From: Cyathus striatus | Lineage: Eukaryota > Basidiomycota > Agaricomycetes > Agaricales > Nidulariaceae | Length of the DNA: 64,000 bases | Direction of reading: 5' to 3' | NCBI GenBank assembly: GCA_025738555.1 | Contig: JAOVFP010000002.1 | Location: 310,001-374,000, forward strand | Shown: positions 24,840-36,333 of the stretch, one piece after another | How positions within the stretch are numbered: position 1 is the stretch's first letter | How the letters are laid out: each line of letters starts with the position of its first letter | Program-made: the position numbers and the translations under genes | The notes under the pieces: model-generated | Database searches by the model: none | What the model saw: only the letters and a program-made list of their open reading frames with translations | What the model was told of the DNA's origin: nothing

Positions 24840-26400
24840 TACTTTCTTTAAATGGATGCATGAAATGGTGTGCTAATTCCACAATGTTTAGTAGTGTTTT
24901 AAGCGGTAATTTGAAGTCATGTAAATACCACTAATAATGTTGCAATTAAGGACTTGACATGACAGGGACAAGTGTGGGAATGTTGCTGGACATCATTAAG
25001 ATGTATTGCACCTTAGTTAGCGCTTTATAGTGGTATGCTCATAATCTCAAACTCCAAAAATAGTTCATAGAAATGGATTAGATGTAGTGTAAATAAAACA
25101 AGATAATATACCAATTGAGATTTTTATTAGCACTGGCAAAGCATGGGAATTTTTCTGGACACAGGGAAAATATATTGTACATTTGCTAGTGCCTCAGGAT
25201 AGTATGTTGTAACTATCACAACCTAATATAATTGCAAATGAATGTCATGGATATTAAACGAGATGTTGTAGATAGATGGGATCTACCTAAATTGGGTTTG
25301 TTTTGATGGGTTGTTATGTTTTCTTAAAATGGACATGAGAAATTTTGTGTCCATACCACACCATTTAGTCATGCCTCAAAAGACCGCCGAATGCTGTGAT
25401 ATTATCACCATTTGATGATATTACAATGGAGACATTAGCTAGCACAGTTTAAGCATAGAAATTTATGTGGACGTAGGCTCACTCCACCGGAATAATGTTA
25501 GCACCTCAGATGAACACATTCATGAATGGGAAGATGCAAGATAGTTTGTACAAATATGTTGGATGTTGTGGAAACACAATGAGATGGCATAGAGTGATGG
25601 GATCTACCCAAAATGGGTATGTTTTGATGGGATGGTACATTTTTTTTAAATAGATGCATGCAATATTGTATCCATTTCACCACATTTAGTCATGTCTTAT
25701 ACAGCTGTTGAATGGCATGATATTATCACCACTTGATTATATTGCAATTGTGATGTTAGCTAGCACTGTCAAAGCCTGTGAATTTACATGAACACAGGCT
25801 TATTGCATTGAATTATTGTTAGTGCCTCAGAATTATATGTTCATGAATGGGAAGATGCAGAATATTTTATAGAAATACATTATTTATCATGGAAATTGAA
25901 TGAGATGGTGATGAGTGATGGGATTTACCTTAATCGGATTTGTTTTGATGCATGAGTATGTTTCTTAAAATAGATGCACACAATGTTGTGTCCATTCCAC
26001 AACATTTAGTCATGTCTTATGCAGTTGTTGAATAGTGTGATATTATCACCACTTGATAATATTGCAATTGTGATGTTAGCTAGCACTGTCGAAGAGTGGG
26101 AATTTACGTGAACGCAGGCTTATTGCATATTGCATCCTTTTTTACACTTCAGAGAAGTATACTCATGATTTTGGAGATGCAGGGTACTTTACAGAGATAT
26201 GTTAAATGTAGTGTGAATACAATGAGATCGCAAAGAGTGATGCTATCTACCCAAATCTGGATTGTTTTGATGGGTTGATATGTTTCCTTAAAATGGACTA
26301 AAATGGACGTGCTCAATGATGTGATATTTCCACAAGGTTTAGTTGCATTTTTGAAATTGCATGAACAGCATGCTAGGTGCAATGAGTTTAGAAAGATAGT
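24840..26400 (+). repeat. Degenerate tandem array, ~320-bp unit
   Basis: The phrase CACATTTAGTCATG recurs at about 25362, 25683 and 26003, a 320-bp period. Each is followed by GATATTATCACCACTTGAT, TTAGCTAGCACTGTC, GGAAGATGCA and TGGGATCTACC-type phrases. More diverged or partial units extend to 24840 and to 26400. A dispersed single unit lies at 29205-29450. No coding potential. Confidence 0.7.
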
Positions 26401-26735
26401 GATGAAGTCAATCATGACACATGCATAATCTAAGCAGACATATATGAGAAGTCCACTATATGTAACTCAGAGATGAGATCTGTTAATTTCAGCATCAGTC
26501 AGCAGACAAGACACATCACACATCAACTGTGCACATCACTATGAATTCAAGCACTCAGACTTTCATTGACAACAATTAATTCATAAGACAGCAGTTCACT
26601 AATTCTTGAGAGACATTTAAAGTGGTAAATCACACATGTTTAGACCAAGAATGAACAATTTATTTTATGAGAAGCCATAGGATAGGGGGGCATGTACATC
26701 AATGCAAGTATTTAAATTGTCCATGAAGCCACTAT

Positions 26736-28508
26736 CTAATCTTCCTTACCCAAATCAACCAAGTGCTCAGTATTTCCTTCGCGAATAGCCCTGACCGAAG
26801 AAGAACCAGAAGGGCCAGGTGTGGCACCAGAATAATCTTTGAGTGACAGGGGGTACAATTGGCTGTTGCCAAAGACACCACCCAGTTTCCCAAGGTTGCA
26901 AGGCTTAAGGGATTTGGCAAAATCCTTGATCACAACAGTTTCTTTAGCATTAGGAAAGCCAGTAATTTCAGAAGAAGAAGTAGCACAGAGATTGAAAGTA
27001 TGAAGGGCAAACAAGTGCTCCAAGGCCTTTTCGAGAGCAAAGATGGCAGAGGGATTAGGGAGCCAGGGGGTTAACTCGTCAGCCATCTCCTTAAGGTTGA
27101 CCAGAGTGTTGCAAGTGAAATCCGGAGAGAGGCCTTCAACAGTGTGCAGATGATCTGGGGAGTGAAGGAATGCAATGTCCTGCAAACGATGGACCACTGT
27201 GATGCAGTTCTGAGCATACTCGACCTGCTCCAACTCAGCTGCTAGCAATGCATGATATGCACAAGTACAGCTCAAGTCAAGAGCACAGCACACCTTGTTT
27301 AAACCTAAAGGAATGATGCATTAGTTAGAGAAAAAGTAGAAAAGTGAAAAAATAAAAACATACCAAAAAGAGAAGAGTCTTCAGCACAGTGAGCAACAGA
27401 TAGCACAAATTCGGTGTTAGGAGGAGGAATTGAGAATGAGCAGTGAGACACAGAGACTTGGGAACAGGCACTGCATTTGACACTGAAACCCCAGAATTCA
27501 CATGGGCGGCCATGGGAGATACAGTTAATGCAGACACAAGCACTGAAATGCTTGATGAGCTCCTGGAGGTTGTTTTGCAAGAGCTCAATGTTGATTGGCT
27601 CATCCAAGGTAAGCTGTGGCATATCCTCATGGGTGTGCTTGACTGCCTTAGTACCTGTAGCTTTACTCAAAGCCTTCAAAGTCTTGGAAGATTTGGAAGT
27701 AGCCACTTTAGTGGGGGTTCTGGTGGTGACTTTGGTGGAAGGATGGGATGGCGACATTGATGCTGTAACAGAAGTAATGGAGCAGTCATGAAGGTGATAT
27801 CCAGAAGTGGATGCTGGCTTGGGCTCACTAGTCACCACAGAAGGAGTAGGAGCTTAAAACATAGTCAGAAAAATAAAATAAATAATAAAAAAGAAACTCA
27901 CACTCAGGCAGAGGGATAATCTGTTCTAAGGGGATGGTGGTCTCTACACCACCAGGAATCTTGCGACACTTGGAAGCTGGCACAAAAGTGGTAATGAGCT
28001 TGGGAGCAGCTTTGTGTTTTCTGGCAGCAACAGTGGATAGATCAAGCTGGGGAGAAACATTGTCTTCTAAAAATGATGCAAGTAGTGTTAGCAAGAATTG
28101 GATAAAAGGAAGAGGCAACTAACCAAGGAGTTCATCCTCTTCCTCCATAGCAGGAGAAGGAGGGGCAGTGGAGGTGTCCAAGGCCGTAAATGAAGAGACT
28201 AAGCCAGCCAGAGGTGACATGAGGGATTCATTCTCATGTAGGAGCGACGCAGCCAATGCATCGGCTTCAGCTTTCAAGTGTAGGACCTTCACCTCAGCCT
28301 CAGCCTGCCTCTATTCTTCAGCCTGCCTCTCTTCCTCAGCCTCCTCAGCAATCCAACATGCCTCAGCTTCTGCATGTTGTGCTGCCACCCTAGCCTTTAC
28401 CTCAGAAATTGCATTGGCCATGGCATGCACTGCCGCTGCAGTAGCTGCCTTCACAGCTATCTCCTGGCATTGGGCCATGTCTTCAGGAAAGATTACAATG
28501 TCAGACAT
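26736..28508 (-). CDS. Four-exon gene with Zn2Cys6-like cysteine cluster; single in-frame TAG
   Basis: Exons 28508-28124, 28066-27902, 27852-27364 and 27304-26736 join in frame through three consensus introns of 57, 49 and 59 nt, giving 535 codons plus stop. The N-terminus is Ala/Glu-rich and helical (ATAAAVHAMANAISEVKARV), then comes a Ser/Thr/Lys-rich linker. At residues about 291-321 six cysteines have the spacing CX2CX6CX8CX2CX7C, which fits the fungal Zn(II)2Cys6 binuclear cluster. A helical C-terminal region follows (ALEKALEHLFALHTFNLC). Codon 66 (28313-28311) is TAG in a Gln/Glu-rich run, plausibly from CAG. Otherwise the frame and introns are conserved. It could be a recently disabled gene, a sequencing error, or a Gag-like or DNA-binding gene of an element. 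Function unknown; DNA binding is inferred from cysteine spacing only. Confidence 0.7.
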
Positions 28509-28979
28509 AGAGCGAGAATGATAGAAAGCAGAGGGATAAAAGTATAGCAGGTAACAATAAATGCTTGCAGAGAAGGGATGGGGGGATAAATGATGATTAA
28601 ATAGAGGCACAGTGTTGGCAATAAGACAAGCACTGTTTTGTTTTGCTGGAGTCATTGGTTAAGCTCAGGTTTCCAGATGAGATAATATAAGGCAGGGACT
28701 TCATGTTAGGTTAGAGGCATGTGAACAGTGACTGAGGACAGTCATTTATTGGTTGGGGGGAGATGATATGCATAGCACACTGCTACTTACTATGAAATTA
28801 TTATTTCTATATTCTATGCACTACTTAAAAACAGTATAACAATATGGGTTGTATTTAATAACTAAGGTAGAGGTCCCAGGCCATTAGCTAGCATGAGAAC
28901 GATTTGCACTAATAAGGGACATTTTTAGCCTAAGTAGGAAAGTGTCTAAGAATAGAAACATGGAGGTCAGAGCTTATTC

Positions 28980-29170
28980 TCAACATCGGTGTGAAATAGT
29001 TACCTGTAAGGCTGGAGATCGAGCTATGTGCACGTCTAATCTAATAATATTATTGAAGTCATGCTATTGCATCATAGGAAAAGGCATGAGAACTAGGCTC
29101 ATGACAAGCACCACTATCTAACCATGCTGTACCAGCACTGTGCATCAGCACATCATAGGCACCTGGAATT
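28980..29170 (+). repeat. Direct repeat, copy 1
   Basis: GGAGATCGAGCTA, CATAGGAAAAGGCATGAG, and CCATGCTGTACCAGCACTGT followed by GCATCAGCAC recur at 29455-29617 in the same order. It is a duplicated non-coding segment flanking a dispersed copy of the 320-bp array unit. Confidence 0.65.
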
Positions 29171-29204
29171 GATTATATTTTATTTTATACTATGTGGCAC
29201 TAAA

Positions 29205-29617
29205 CTAGGTACTTTATGATAGTTCCACAAGGTTTAATCACAACTTAGATGAGTGTTCAATGTCATGTATATACCACCACCTGATAATATTGCAATTGAG
29301 GAGTGAATGTGGCGAGGAGGAGCGTGGGAAAATTTCCGGACACAGTTAAGATGTATTGCACTTTTGTTTGTGCTTCAAAGTGGTATGCTCTTGATTTCAA
29401 AGATGCAGGATAGTTCATAGAAATACATTAGATGTAGCGTAAATAAAACAATTCTTGACATCAGTGGGAAATAATTACCAGTAAAGCAGGAGATCGAGCT
29501 AAGCACAATGTTAATGTGTCATAGGAAAAGGTATGAGGACTAGACCCCTGGCATGGCAAGTGCATCTATGTAACCATGCTGTACCAGCACTGTGCATCAG
29601 CACATTATAGGCACCTG
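29205..29617 (+). repeat. Dispersed array unit plus direct repeat, copy 2
   Basis: 29205-29450 is a single copy of the unit from the 24.8-26.4 kb array (CCTGATAATATTGCAATTGA, AAGATGTATTGCAC, TTCATAGAAATACATTAGAT). 29455-29617 is the second copy of the 28980 repeat. The arrangement suggests one composite element. Confidence 0.6.
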
Positions 29618-30142
29618 GCCTGGCCTGAGATTCAGCATTCCCAGCAGGCTTATTCAGTGGTTCACATTTCCATGTGTTAAAGTGCATGGCAGCATGCCTT
29701 CATATGGAACATTCTTTCTGCAGGACTAGTTATTGTACTTCTCTATCTTTCCATATAGATGCATTCTTGGTGCTCGTATGTATGCCTATTCCTAATTTAC
29801 TCTGGTTCATCCCAGATGTGTGTGTCCAGTCTAAAACATTTACTTTATTAACTATATAGTTCATAAAGCCATGTTCTGTAGCATATTTAATAGGTAGCTT
29901 TGTATAGTAGAAGGCAGCCTTCTGTGCCTTTAGAAATACCATATAGCAGTTCACATTAGTATTTGTGTGAGCTCAGAGATTCAGAGTGGAACAAGAGTTG
30001 AAGTCCTAAGTCCGAGTTAAACCCGAAATTAGCATCAAACACACATCAAAGCGTTCACTAACCACATGTTTTACCTTGGGCATCTGTCATTGTATTGCAC
30101 TTAATGAAATGTTGTCAAGGTCATATTATTATTAACTAATTA

Positions 30143-31021
30143 CTAAACATTGCAAAAATTGACATCCCCCATTTCTTCAAATGGGTCAGGAAGATGGTCA
30201 TAGAATGAGTCTGGATGTGGATCTATAGGTAGAGAAGAAAGAAAATCTTGCCCGCTGTTGTATGTACAGAAATGTTTAATTGGTCCAACATAAAGATTTG
30301 GAAACCCAGGTCGCTCATCTTTCAGAAAATCTTCTCCAATCCAAATAACTACCACATTATCCTTCTGATCTGATAGTAGCAGCCTCACATTTTGAGAACA
30401 CAGTGTCCATTTTTCTGAGACTGAGTCAAAGACTGTGGTTGATGTATTAGCTGTACATTGATCTAAGAAGTACGGAAGGATCTTGTACTGATCCAAGCTG
30501 AATGTAGTCATCGGAGACCATGCCATGAAGTCAAAAGGAATGTATTGGTTAATGCAAGGCTTTCCAGTATTCCATTCATCAATGTCCTAAGATGTTAGTA
30601 TACTATTTCACATCAGAATGACTAATGTGACTTACTGGCCTGCAAAAGACCAAATACTTGAACATGTATCCACCTTCAGGAAGAAGCACAAACTGCTTTG
30701 GCAGCTGAACTACATCCATGTAATCATTTAGAACAATGAGATTGAACATGTTGAATATTGTCCCGCTGGGGCAGGTTTGAAATTTTAGTAAACCTCATCT
30801 GGTTGGTATTTCAAACACATCAGCCATTCTCTTCCAGAAGTCATTGTAGGATGTCCTAATATATTAAGAGTTAGCTCATAGATTAAGAATTCAAATGTGG
30901 TGTCTTACATTTCAAGACACACAGAGTGAAAAGACCTTTGAAGAAGAATACTGCAAGAGAAATGGCTTTGCAAATAAAGACAGTTATAATAACCAATTTT
31001 CCGAACTTTCAGCTCCAGTCA
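30143..31021 (-). pseudogene. Unknown multi-exon gene remnant
   Basis: Minus-strand exons at about 31021-30909, 30855-30636 and 30596-30143 are joined by short GT...AG introns with matching phase. The encoded text includes RKIGYYNCLYLQSHFSC, SYNDFWKRMADVFEIPTR, CPSGTIFNMFNLIVLNDYMD, YMFKYLVFCRP and QYIPFDFMAWSP. A TGA at 30797-30795 follows EIPTR, where Arg would fit (CGA to TGA). I do not recognise a domain. Good splice structure and aromatic-rich composition argue for a genuine gene, either a host family member or cargo of an element. The 5' end is not defined. Confidence 0.55.
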
Positions 31022-31130
31022 CATGAAACATTCTAGAAAAAATTCCAATCCCCCCAAGCATTGATTTCAAAGGTTATCTATCACTAATATGTTTTGACTA
31101 ATATATTGATATGGCATATTAATCAAGCTA

Positions 31131-31469
31131 GGTTCCACTGCTTTTCCCCTTCATTTTCCTTGTCTTTGATCAGTTCCAAATCAAAAGAAATGTCCTCATG
31201 TACAACATTGCACAATATTGTCCCATATAACTAACAGACTTTCTAATGCATGCTATAACTGAATTACCACACTCGGCTGCACTTGAATTGAGGGTCTTCA
31301 GTCTTGGATCAGCAACTTGATATGTTCCTAAAAAGCATGTAGTGGAGCACTTCATGTGACCTGAAGTGTGAAACCAATCAATCAGAAACTGAGTGTTAGC
31401 AAAGAAACCTCCTTCTCTTGTCATGCAGTAAGGCTCCAAAGTGCATGCAAAATCATAGATAACACATGA
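31131..31469 (-). pseudogene. KDZ-like transposase C-terminal fragment
   Basis: The text VIYDFACTLEPYCMTREGGF, FLIDWFHTSGHMKCS, LKTLNSSAAECGNSVIACIR and KSVSYMGQYCAMLYMRTFL resembles the C-terminal block of basidiomycete KDZ/CxC-type transposase-derived proteins. A TGA after LLIWN (31172-31170) falls where Arg is expected, and the frame continues about 12 residues to a TAG. On the upstream side the gene is cut at about 31470 by the end of the fold-back element. Family assignment is from memory of the motif style, so moderate. Confidence 0.5.
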
Positions 31470-31719
31470 GTGTTAGCTAGAATGATCATAAAAGTGAAGT
31501 GTTTTATGATTGCTGCAATCATCTATCTCATGATTGCCTGTTTCTAATGTAACTACTACATGCCTATTACAATTATAAATGGTGATCATATGCAATCATT
31601 GGTTAGTTTGAAGTGTATATTACTATTGTAGGCCTATTATAAATGGTGATCATATGCAATCATTGGTTAATTTGAAGTGTATATTACTACTGTAGGCCTA
31701 TTATAAATGGTGATTTGTC

Positions 31720-32225
31720 ACATCATTCCCATGCTCCACATACTTCCCATGCACTACATTTGTCACATCCATGTCCGTCACATTTGTCACAACATTCCTG
31801 CACTTCACATATTTCCTGTGCATTACATTTGTCACGCATGCATGTATGTCACATTTGTCACATCATTCCTGCGCTTCACATATTTCCCGCACATCATATT
31901 TGTCACGCATGCATGCGCATCACATGTGTCACATCATTCCCACGCTTCACATATTTCCCACACATTACATTTGTCACGCATGCACACATGTCACATTTGT
32001 CATATCATTCCTGCACTCCACATATTTCCTGTGCATCATATTCGTCACGCATCCACACGCGTCACAATTGTCACATCATTCTCTCAGCATCACATATTTC
32101 CCACGCATCACACTCGTCACGCTTCAACATGTTTGTCATGCTTTGAAAGCGCGTCACATGTCACATTTGTCACATTTATGAGGGGTGTCATACATTTCAA
32201 GCACATCATGCTTGCATGTGTGTCA
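31720..32225 (+). repeat. ~70-bp satellite in the left arm
   Basis: TTTGTCACATCATTCC-type units recur at about 31719, 31789, 31857, 31927, 31997 and 32069. Each is followed by CTTCACATATTTCC and GTCACGCATGCA-type phrases. Open frames across it in all three forward phases translate to His/Cys/Ser-rich repeats and are artefacts of the satellite. Confidence 0.8.
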
Positions 32226-32939
32226 TGATTGTAACATGTTGATGAAATTTCAACAAGTCTATAATGAAAATGTTTCTATACTTTTCACAGATCCTGTCAA
32301 TAACAATACTGCACATGATTATGGAGAAGTAATAGTAAGTTGTTTTAGGCAAGAGAGAAGAAAAGGCAAAGAGGCCTTCAGTGAATAATGAACTAAAGAA
32401 TAGAAAAGCAATTAAGGAATGGCCACAGCACAAGAAAGTGTAGAGAAGTACAGGAGGTGGTTTTCATATGTATGAATGGATACTGATGCTAAATGAGAAA
32501 AATCACATATGTCAGAGAATTGAAACACATATGACAGTGTAGAAGTGTCATGTAATCATATAGAGTAAGCATATATGTGACTCAATAATGTTTTTTGAAG
32601 ATATAAGAATAACCAATGGTTGATACAAGAATCATGACCATCTAATGACTGATACATGTGAATTTGATGTGATGTGGAATCACATATATTCACTATTCTT
32701 TCACATGTCATACATATGTAGATCTTTTATAACCTCATCATCTCTCATATCCAGACAAACCATTATAGTTTTTACTTTGTCATTTCATTACATCTCTAGA
32801 CCTGATTATAAAACATCTCATACCATCTCATTTTCAAATATCTCATGCTCTGTCAATAGTGCTAAGACTCCAACTACATAAACACTCTACATCTATCATT
32901 CTAGTTTTTTATTTCTACCACAATTCCACCACTCTCTGA

Positions 32940-33290
32940 TTGTCATTTTCCATGTTAACTCTTCCAATTCTACAAGTACATATTGTTTCCTCTGCATTTG
33001 TAATTTACTCTGTACCATTAGATACTTACTACACTTCCATGGCAATTTCAATAGTTGTGGAGACAGATAAATCTCATATGATTGGAAAGTGTGACATTTG
33101 CAAAAAAAGTTGCAATGTGCTTGACAAACACAACATGCATGAAAAAACATGAAAAATGTGCTGCACCTCAGAAATGTGGCCATTGCTTAATCATCAATGC
33201 AGAGTGTCAATGGAAGAGCCTGAATCCCATTACTAAGCAATGGGCTAGGGGTTAATGTGGCATCACTGGGTTCTCTGTTTCATGTTTCAT
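32940..33290 (+). pseudogene. Cysteine-rich (zinc-finger-like) fragment in the fold-back loop
   Basis: The frame reads IGKCDICKKSCNVLDKHNMH. After a +1 shift at an A run near 33140 it continues as EKCAAPQKCGHCLII, NAECQWKSLNP, ITKQWARG and CGITGFSVSC. Cysteine and histidine spacing suggests metal binding. I cannot name the family. It may be a gene piece captured between the arms or chance. Confidence 0.35.
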
Positions 33291-33299
33291 TGATTGTGA

Positions 33300-33850
33300 A
33301 AAGTATAGGAACATGTAACACACTTCCAAAGCATGCCAAACACATTAAAGCATGACAAACACATTAAAGTGTGACAAACACATTAAAGCGTGACAAACAC
33401 ATTAAAGTGTGACAAACGCGTTAAAGCGTGACAAACGTGTTAAAGCGTGACAAATACTTTAAGCATGATGAGTGTGATGCATGGGAAATATGTGATGCCA
33501 TGAAAATGATGTGACAATTGTGATGTGCATGGATGCATGACAAATATGATGTGCAGGAAATATGTGGAGTGCGGGAATAATGTGACAAATGTGATGTGTG
33601 TACATGCGTGACAAATACAATGCACAGGAAATATGTGAAGCATGGGAATGATGTGAAGTGTGGGAATGATGTAAAGTGCGGAAATGATGTAAAGCGTGGG
33701 AATGATGTGAAAAATGTGATGTGCATGCATGCATGACAAATATGATGTGTGGGAAATATGTGAAGCGTGGGAATGATGTGACAAATGTGATGTGTGTGCA
33801 TGTGTGACAAATGTGGTGCGTGGGAAGTATGTGGAGTGTGGGAATGATGT
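33300..33850 (-). repeat. ~70-bp satellite in the right arm (inverse of left)
   Basis: GGGAATGATGTGACAAATGT-type units run from about 33490 to 33850. Shorter iterations (GTGACAAACACATTAAAG) occur at 33340-33460. These are the reverse complement of the left-arm satellite. Confidence 0.8.
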
Positions 33851-34225
33851 GACAAATCACCATTTATAATAGGCCTACAGAAGTAATATACACTTCAAAC
33901 TAACCAATGATTGCATATGATCACTATTTATAATAGGACAGTAGTAATATACACTTCAAATTAACCAATGATTGCATATGATCACCATTAATAATAGGCT
34001 CATAGTAGTAATATACACTTCAAGTTAACCAATGATTGCATATGATCACCATTTATAATAGGCCTACAGTAGTAATATACACTTCAAACTAACCAATGAT
34101 TGCATATGATCACCATCTTTAATTGTAATAGACATATAGTAGTTACATTAGAAACAGGCAATCATGAGATAGATGATTGCAGCAATCATAAAACACTTCA
34201 CTTTTATGATCATTCTGGCTAACAC

Positions 34226-34600
34226 CACTCACTTGTGAGACAAGGTGCAGGGGAGGAGGACGAACAGCACCTCGTCATTTGCCAGACGAGGTGCAAGGGG
34301 AGGAGAGAAGCTGTGCACTCATCATTTGCGATGTGAGGCAGCGAGGGATGAGGGGGGGTGGCGAAGTGTGGGCATTGATGTGGCAATGTTGCCATTGAGC
34401 GAGGTGGTGAGGGACAAGGGGGGGCAACAAAACATGGGCATTGTCATCAAGCAAGGTGGCACAGGACAAGGGACCTGAGTAGGGGTGGGGAGTGACGATG
34501 GTGGGGGTGGAGAGTGATGATGGTGAGAAGCACAGTGGTAATGTGTCACCGGCACCAGTCACTGGTCACCAATGGCTGGTGACAGCGATAACATGTGACA
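34226..34600. other. G-rich, locally CpG-containing stretch
   Basis: A strongly G-skewed segment with repeated GACGAGGTGCA, GATGAGGGGGG and GGTGGGG motifs. Frames here are low complexity on both strands. No gene is called. Confidence 0.5.
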
Positions 34601-34621
34601 TAGTCAGCAGTTATGTCTAAA

Positions 34622-34706
34622 GGCCATGTTGGCTCAGCTGGTTTAGCATGCCATATGTTTGCTGACAAAGCAATTGGAGGCTAAGGGTTCAATTCAAGCT
34701 ATGGTA
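34622..34706 (+). other. tRNA-derived sequence (degenerate tRNA or SINE head)
   Basis: It has an A-box match TGGCTCAGCTGG (34630-34641) and a B-box-like GGGTTCAATTC (34685-34695), which is GGTTCGA-type with the CpG changed to CA. GCCATG at the start can pair with TATGGT at the end if two G-T wobbles are allowed, and TTGC/GCAA could form an anticodon stem. About 85 nt is long for a standard tRNA and the anticodon loop is irregular, so a SINE head or pseudo-tRNA is more likely than a working gene. Confidence 0.5.
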
Positions 34707-34747
34707 TGTTATTTTACTAAATACATATGATAATTACAGATAAGATA

Positions 34748-34905
34748 AGAGGTCTGTATGGATTCCGTGTAAGTCTTTGTTACAGAATTCTGCATATTCT
34801 GTACAGATTCTGTAAGGAATCCATGCAGAATAATTACAAATTTAAAGTGAAGTCCCAGCCAATTTACTAATTACAGAATTTGCATGGATTCCATACAGAA
34901 CACAT
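34748..34905. mobile_element. Small TIR element (TCTGTATGGATTCC)
   Basis: TCTGTATGGATTCCGTGTA on the left is matched by the inverse TGCATGGATTCCATACAGA on the right, with further internal inversions (GTACAGATTCTG). It belongs to the family seen at 13310-13836. About 158 bp. Confidence 0.6.
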
Positions 34906-35040
34906 GGCTCAGTGTAAAGAGCTCCTCTCTCAACACCTTAGAATTCCCAGGTTGAACATATTTTCAACTGACTTGCTAGTTTTACTTTCTTCATTTAGGC
35001 CTCAACATCTTTTACCTCTACATTGGACCGAATTCTTATA

Positions 35041-35722
35041 ATGATGCCTGCTATTGATCTTCCAAATGTCGGCTGTACTGCTGATAGTGGAAGTACTGCA
35101 ACTATTTCTAATACTGAGAAGCCTGGTGTGTATCATCTTTTCATTTATTTTTACTTATACTCTTATGCTAATTACTACTGAAATTTAGATCTACCAAAGC
35201 ACCAAACTCAAACAAGGGACACAACTCATTATAATGAACTGCTCAATGCTGAGAAATGCAATGAGACTGGTGAACTTGAAACTCAATACAAACCCCAAAT
35301 TCTGATTAAACCACATAAACCAAAAATGAAAGGGTGCAAGGAACCAGAAGCTGCCTGTGACACAGACTTAAATGATATTGAGTTTCTTCCACCTTTAATG
35401 AAGGACTCTGACTCCGAAGGAGAAGACGAAGAGGAGGACAATGTTGATGATGTTATTGGTAATGAGGAGGTGAGTAGCATGTTCGTCGATTCTTATTTAA
35501 CTAACCAGTTATTAGATAGCTGCATCATTGACAACTAAGCTATCCTCTAAATGGAAACGGACTCAAAGCACTTCCAAGACTCATACAACAAAGAAAACTC
35601 GACAGGATTGTCCTGCTGGCAACGTGAGTGTTGATATTGAGGTCTTGGTAACATTTTCATTGTATATTTTAAAAGACAATTATCTGATATACTTACAGGA
35701 GCCCAAAGTCAGTAATAAGCCT
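35041..35722 (+). pseudogene. 5' fragment of an unknown four-exon gene
   Basis: ATG at 35041 opens exon 1 (to 35125). Exon 2 (35189-35469), exon 3 (35540-35623) and exon 4 (35699-35722) join in phase through short introns. The product is hydrophilic, with a strongly acidic stretch (DSDSEGEDEEEDNVDD) followed by a basic one (SSKWKRTQSTSKTHTTKKTR), the pattern of a nuclear protein or transposase N-terminus. Downstream the gene is lost and a solo LTR lies at 35910. No domain was recognised. Confidence 0.5.
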
Positions 35723-35909
35723 GTAAGTAATTCAGTATCTATCATAACTGTAAACCATAAATGGCCATATTTGTACCCATACTGTACCGTAGAAGGTTCA
35801 AAAAATGTCTGTACAGTACAGTTACAGCTAAAATCCATACTGTAAACAGTTTACTTTATATGGCTGTAAACCATTATGGTATGGTTGGCAGCCCTAATAG
35901 AACCTCATA

Positions 35910-36333
35910 TGTATTATGATTAAGTTCTGATTGAGATGTTAATCATACAAGTCTGATAGTTATGTATCTATTCACAAGCTCTTAAGTTGATTAGACGTGA
36001 GTACAAGCAAGTGAATGATCAAAATAGAGTAAGTTTGATTTAAGCTGAGGCTTGAGCTCTACAGTCCAAGTTCCTACTGTTTACATACAAACTAGTTCAT
36101 GGTAAAATTAGGAAATATAAAAGTAAAGTGCTGTGCATTAACTGTGCATTATACTGTGGTGCAGTATGATAAATAGAATATGACTTGAAACAAGTCACAA
36201 TGAGTCAGAAATAAAAGTACAACAAGTATAGTATAATGACTTGAAATGAGTCATAATGAGAAAAAGTAAGTAGAGTGTTTGGTATGAAGTGTGATGCCAA
36301 ACAAGTCAAAGAAAATAAAGAAAATTGTAACAG
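35910..36333 (-). repeat. Solo LTR of the Gypsy family, minus strand
   Basis: This is the reverse complement of the LTR at 2393-2874, for example ACAAGTCTGATAGTTATGT versus the CpG-containing original, and CCAAACAAGTCAAAG near the end. Several original CpGs read TG or CA here, so it is an older, decayed copy. There is no adjacent pol sequence, hence solo. Flanking 5-mers do not match. Confidence 0.75.

Larger units (their letters stand above)
31470..34225. mobile_element. Fold-back element with satellite-filled inverted arms (2.76 kb)
   Basis: The ends GTGTTAGC and GCTAACAC are inverted, followed by a shared AGAATGATCATAAAAGTGAA then GTGTTTTATGATTGC on both sides. Each arm contains, from outside in: a terminal block, several ~65-70-bp copies of a CACTTCAAACTAACCAATGA-type repeat (about two on the left, four on the right), then a ~70-bp satellite. 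In the right arm it reads GTGACAAATGTGATGTG; in the left arm it is inverted. Arms span roughly 31470-32225 and 33300-34225. The loop is about 1.05 kb. No clear target duplication was found. Structure is read directly; fold-back classification is inference. Confidence 0.75.

Noticed and set aside
27443..27791. Plus-strand frames of ~105 residues
   Set aside because: They are antisense shadows of exon 3 of the minus-strand cysteine-cluster gene, which has splice and motif support.
28168..28521. Plus-strand Ala/Ser-rich frame of 117 residues
   Set aside because: Antisense to exon 1 of the minus-strand gene; composition mirrors its Ala/Glu-rich codons.
31707..32228. Three overlapping long forward frames rich in His, Cys and Ser
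   Set aside because: They are translations of a ~70-bp satellite in three phases and have no independent support.
33421..33863. Long minus-strand frames rich in His/Ser/Thr
   Set aside because: They are the inverted copy of the same satellite in the right arm of the fold-back element.
34622..34706. Functional tRNA gene
   Set aside because: The length, irregular anticodon loop and mutated B box argue against a working gene; kept only as tRNA-derived.
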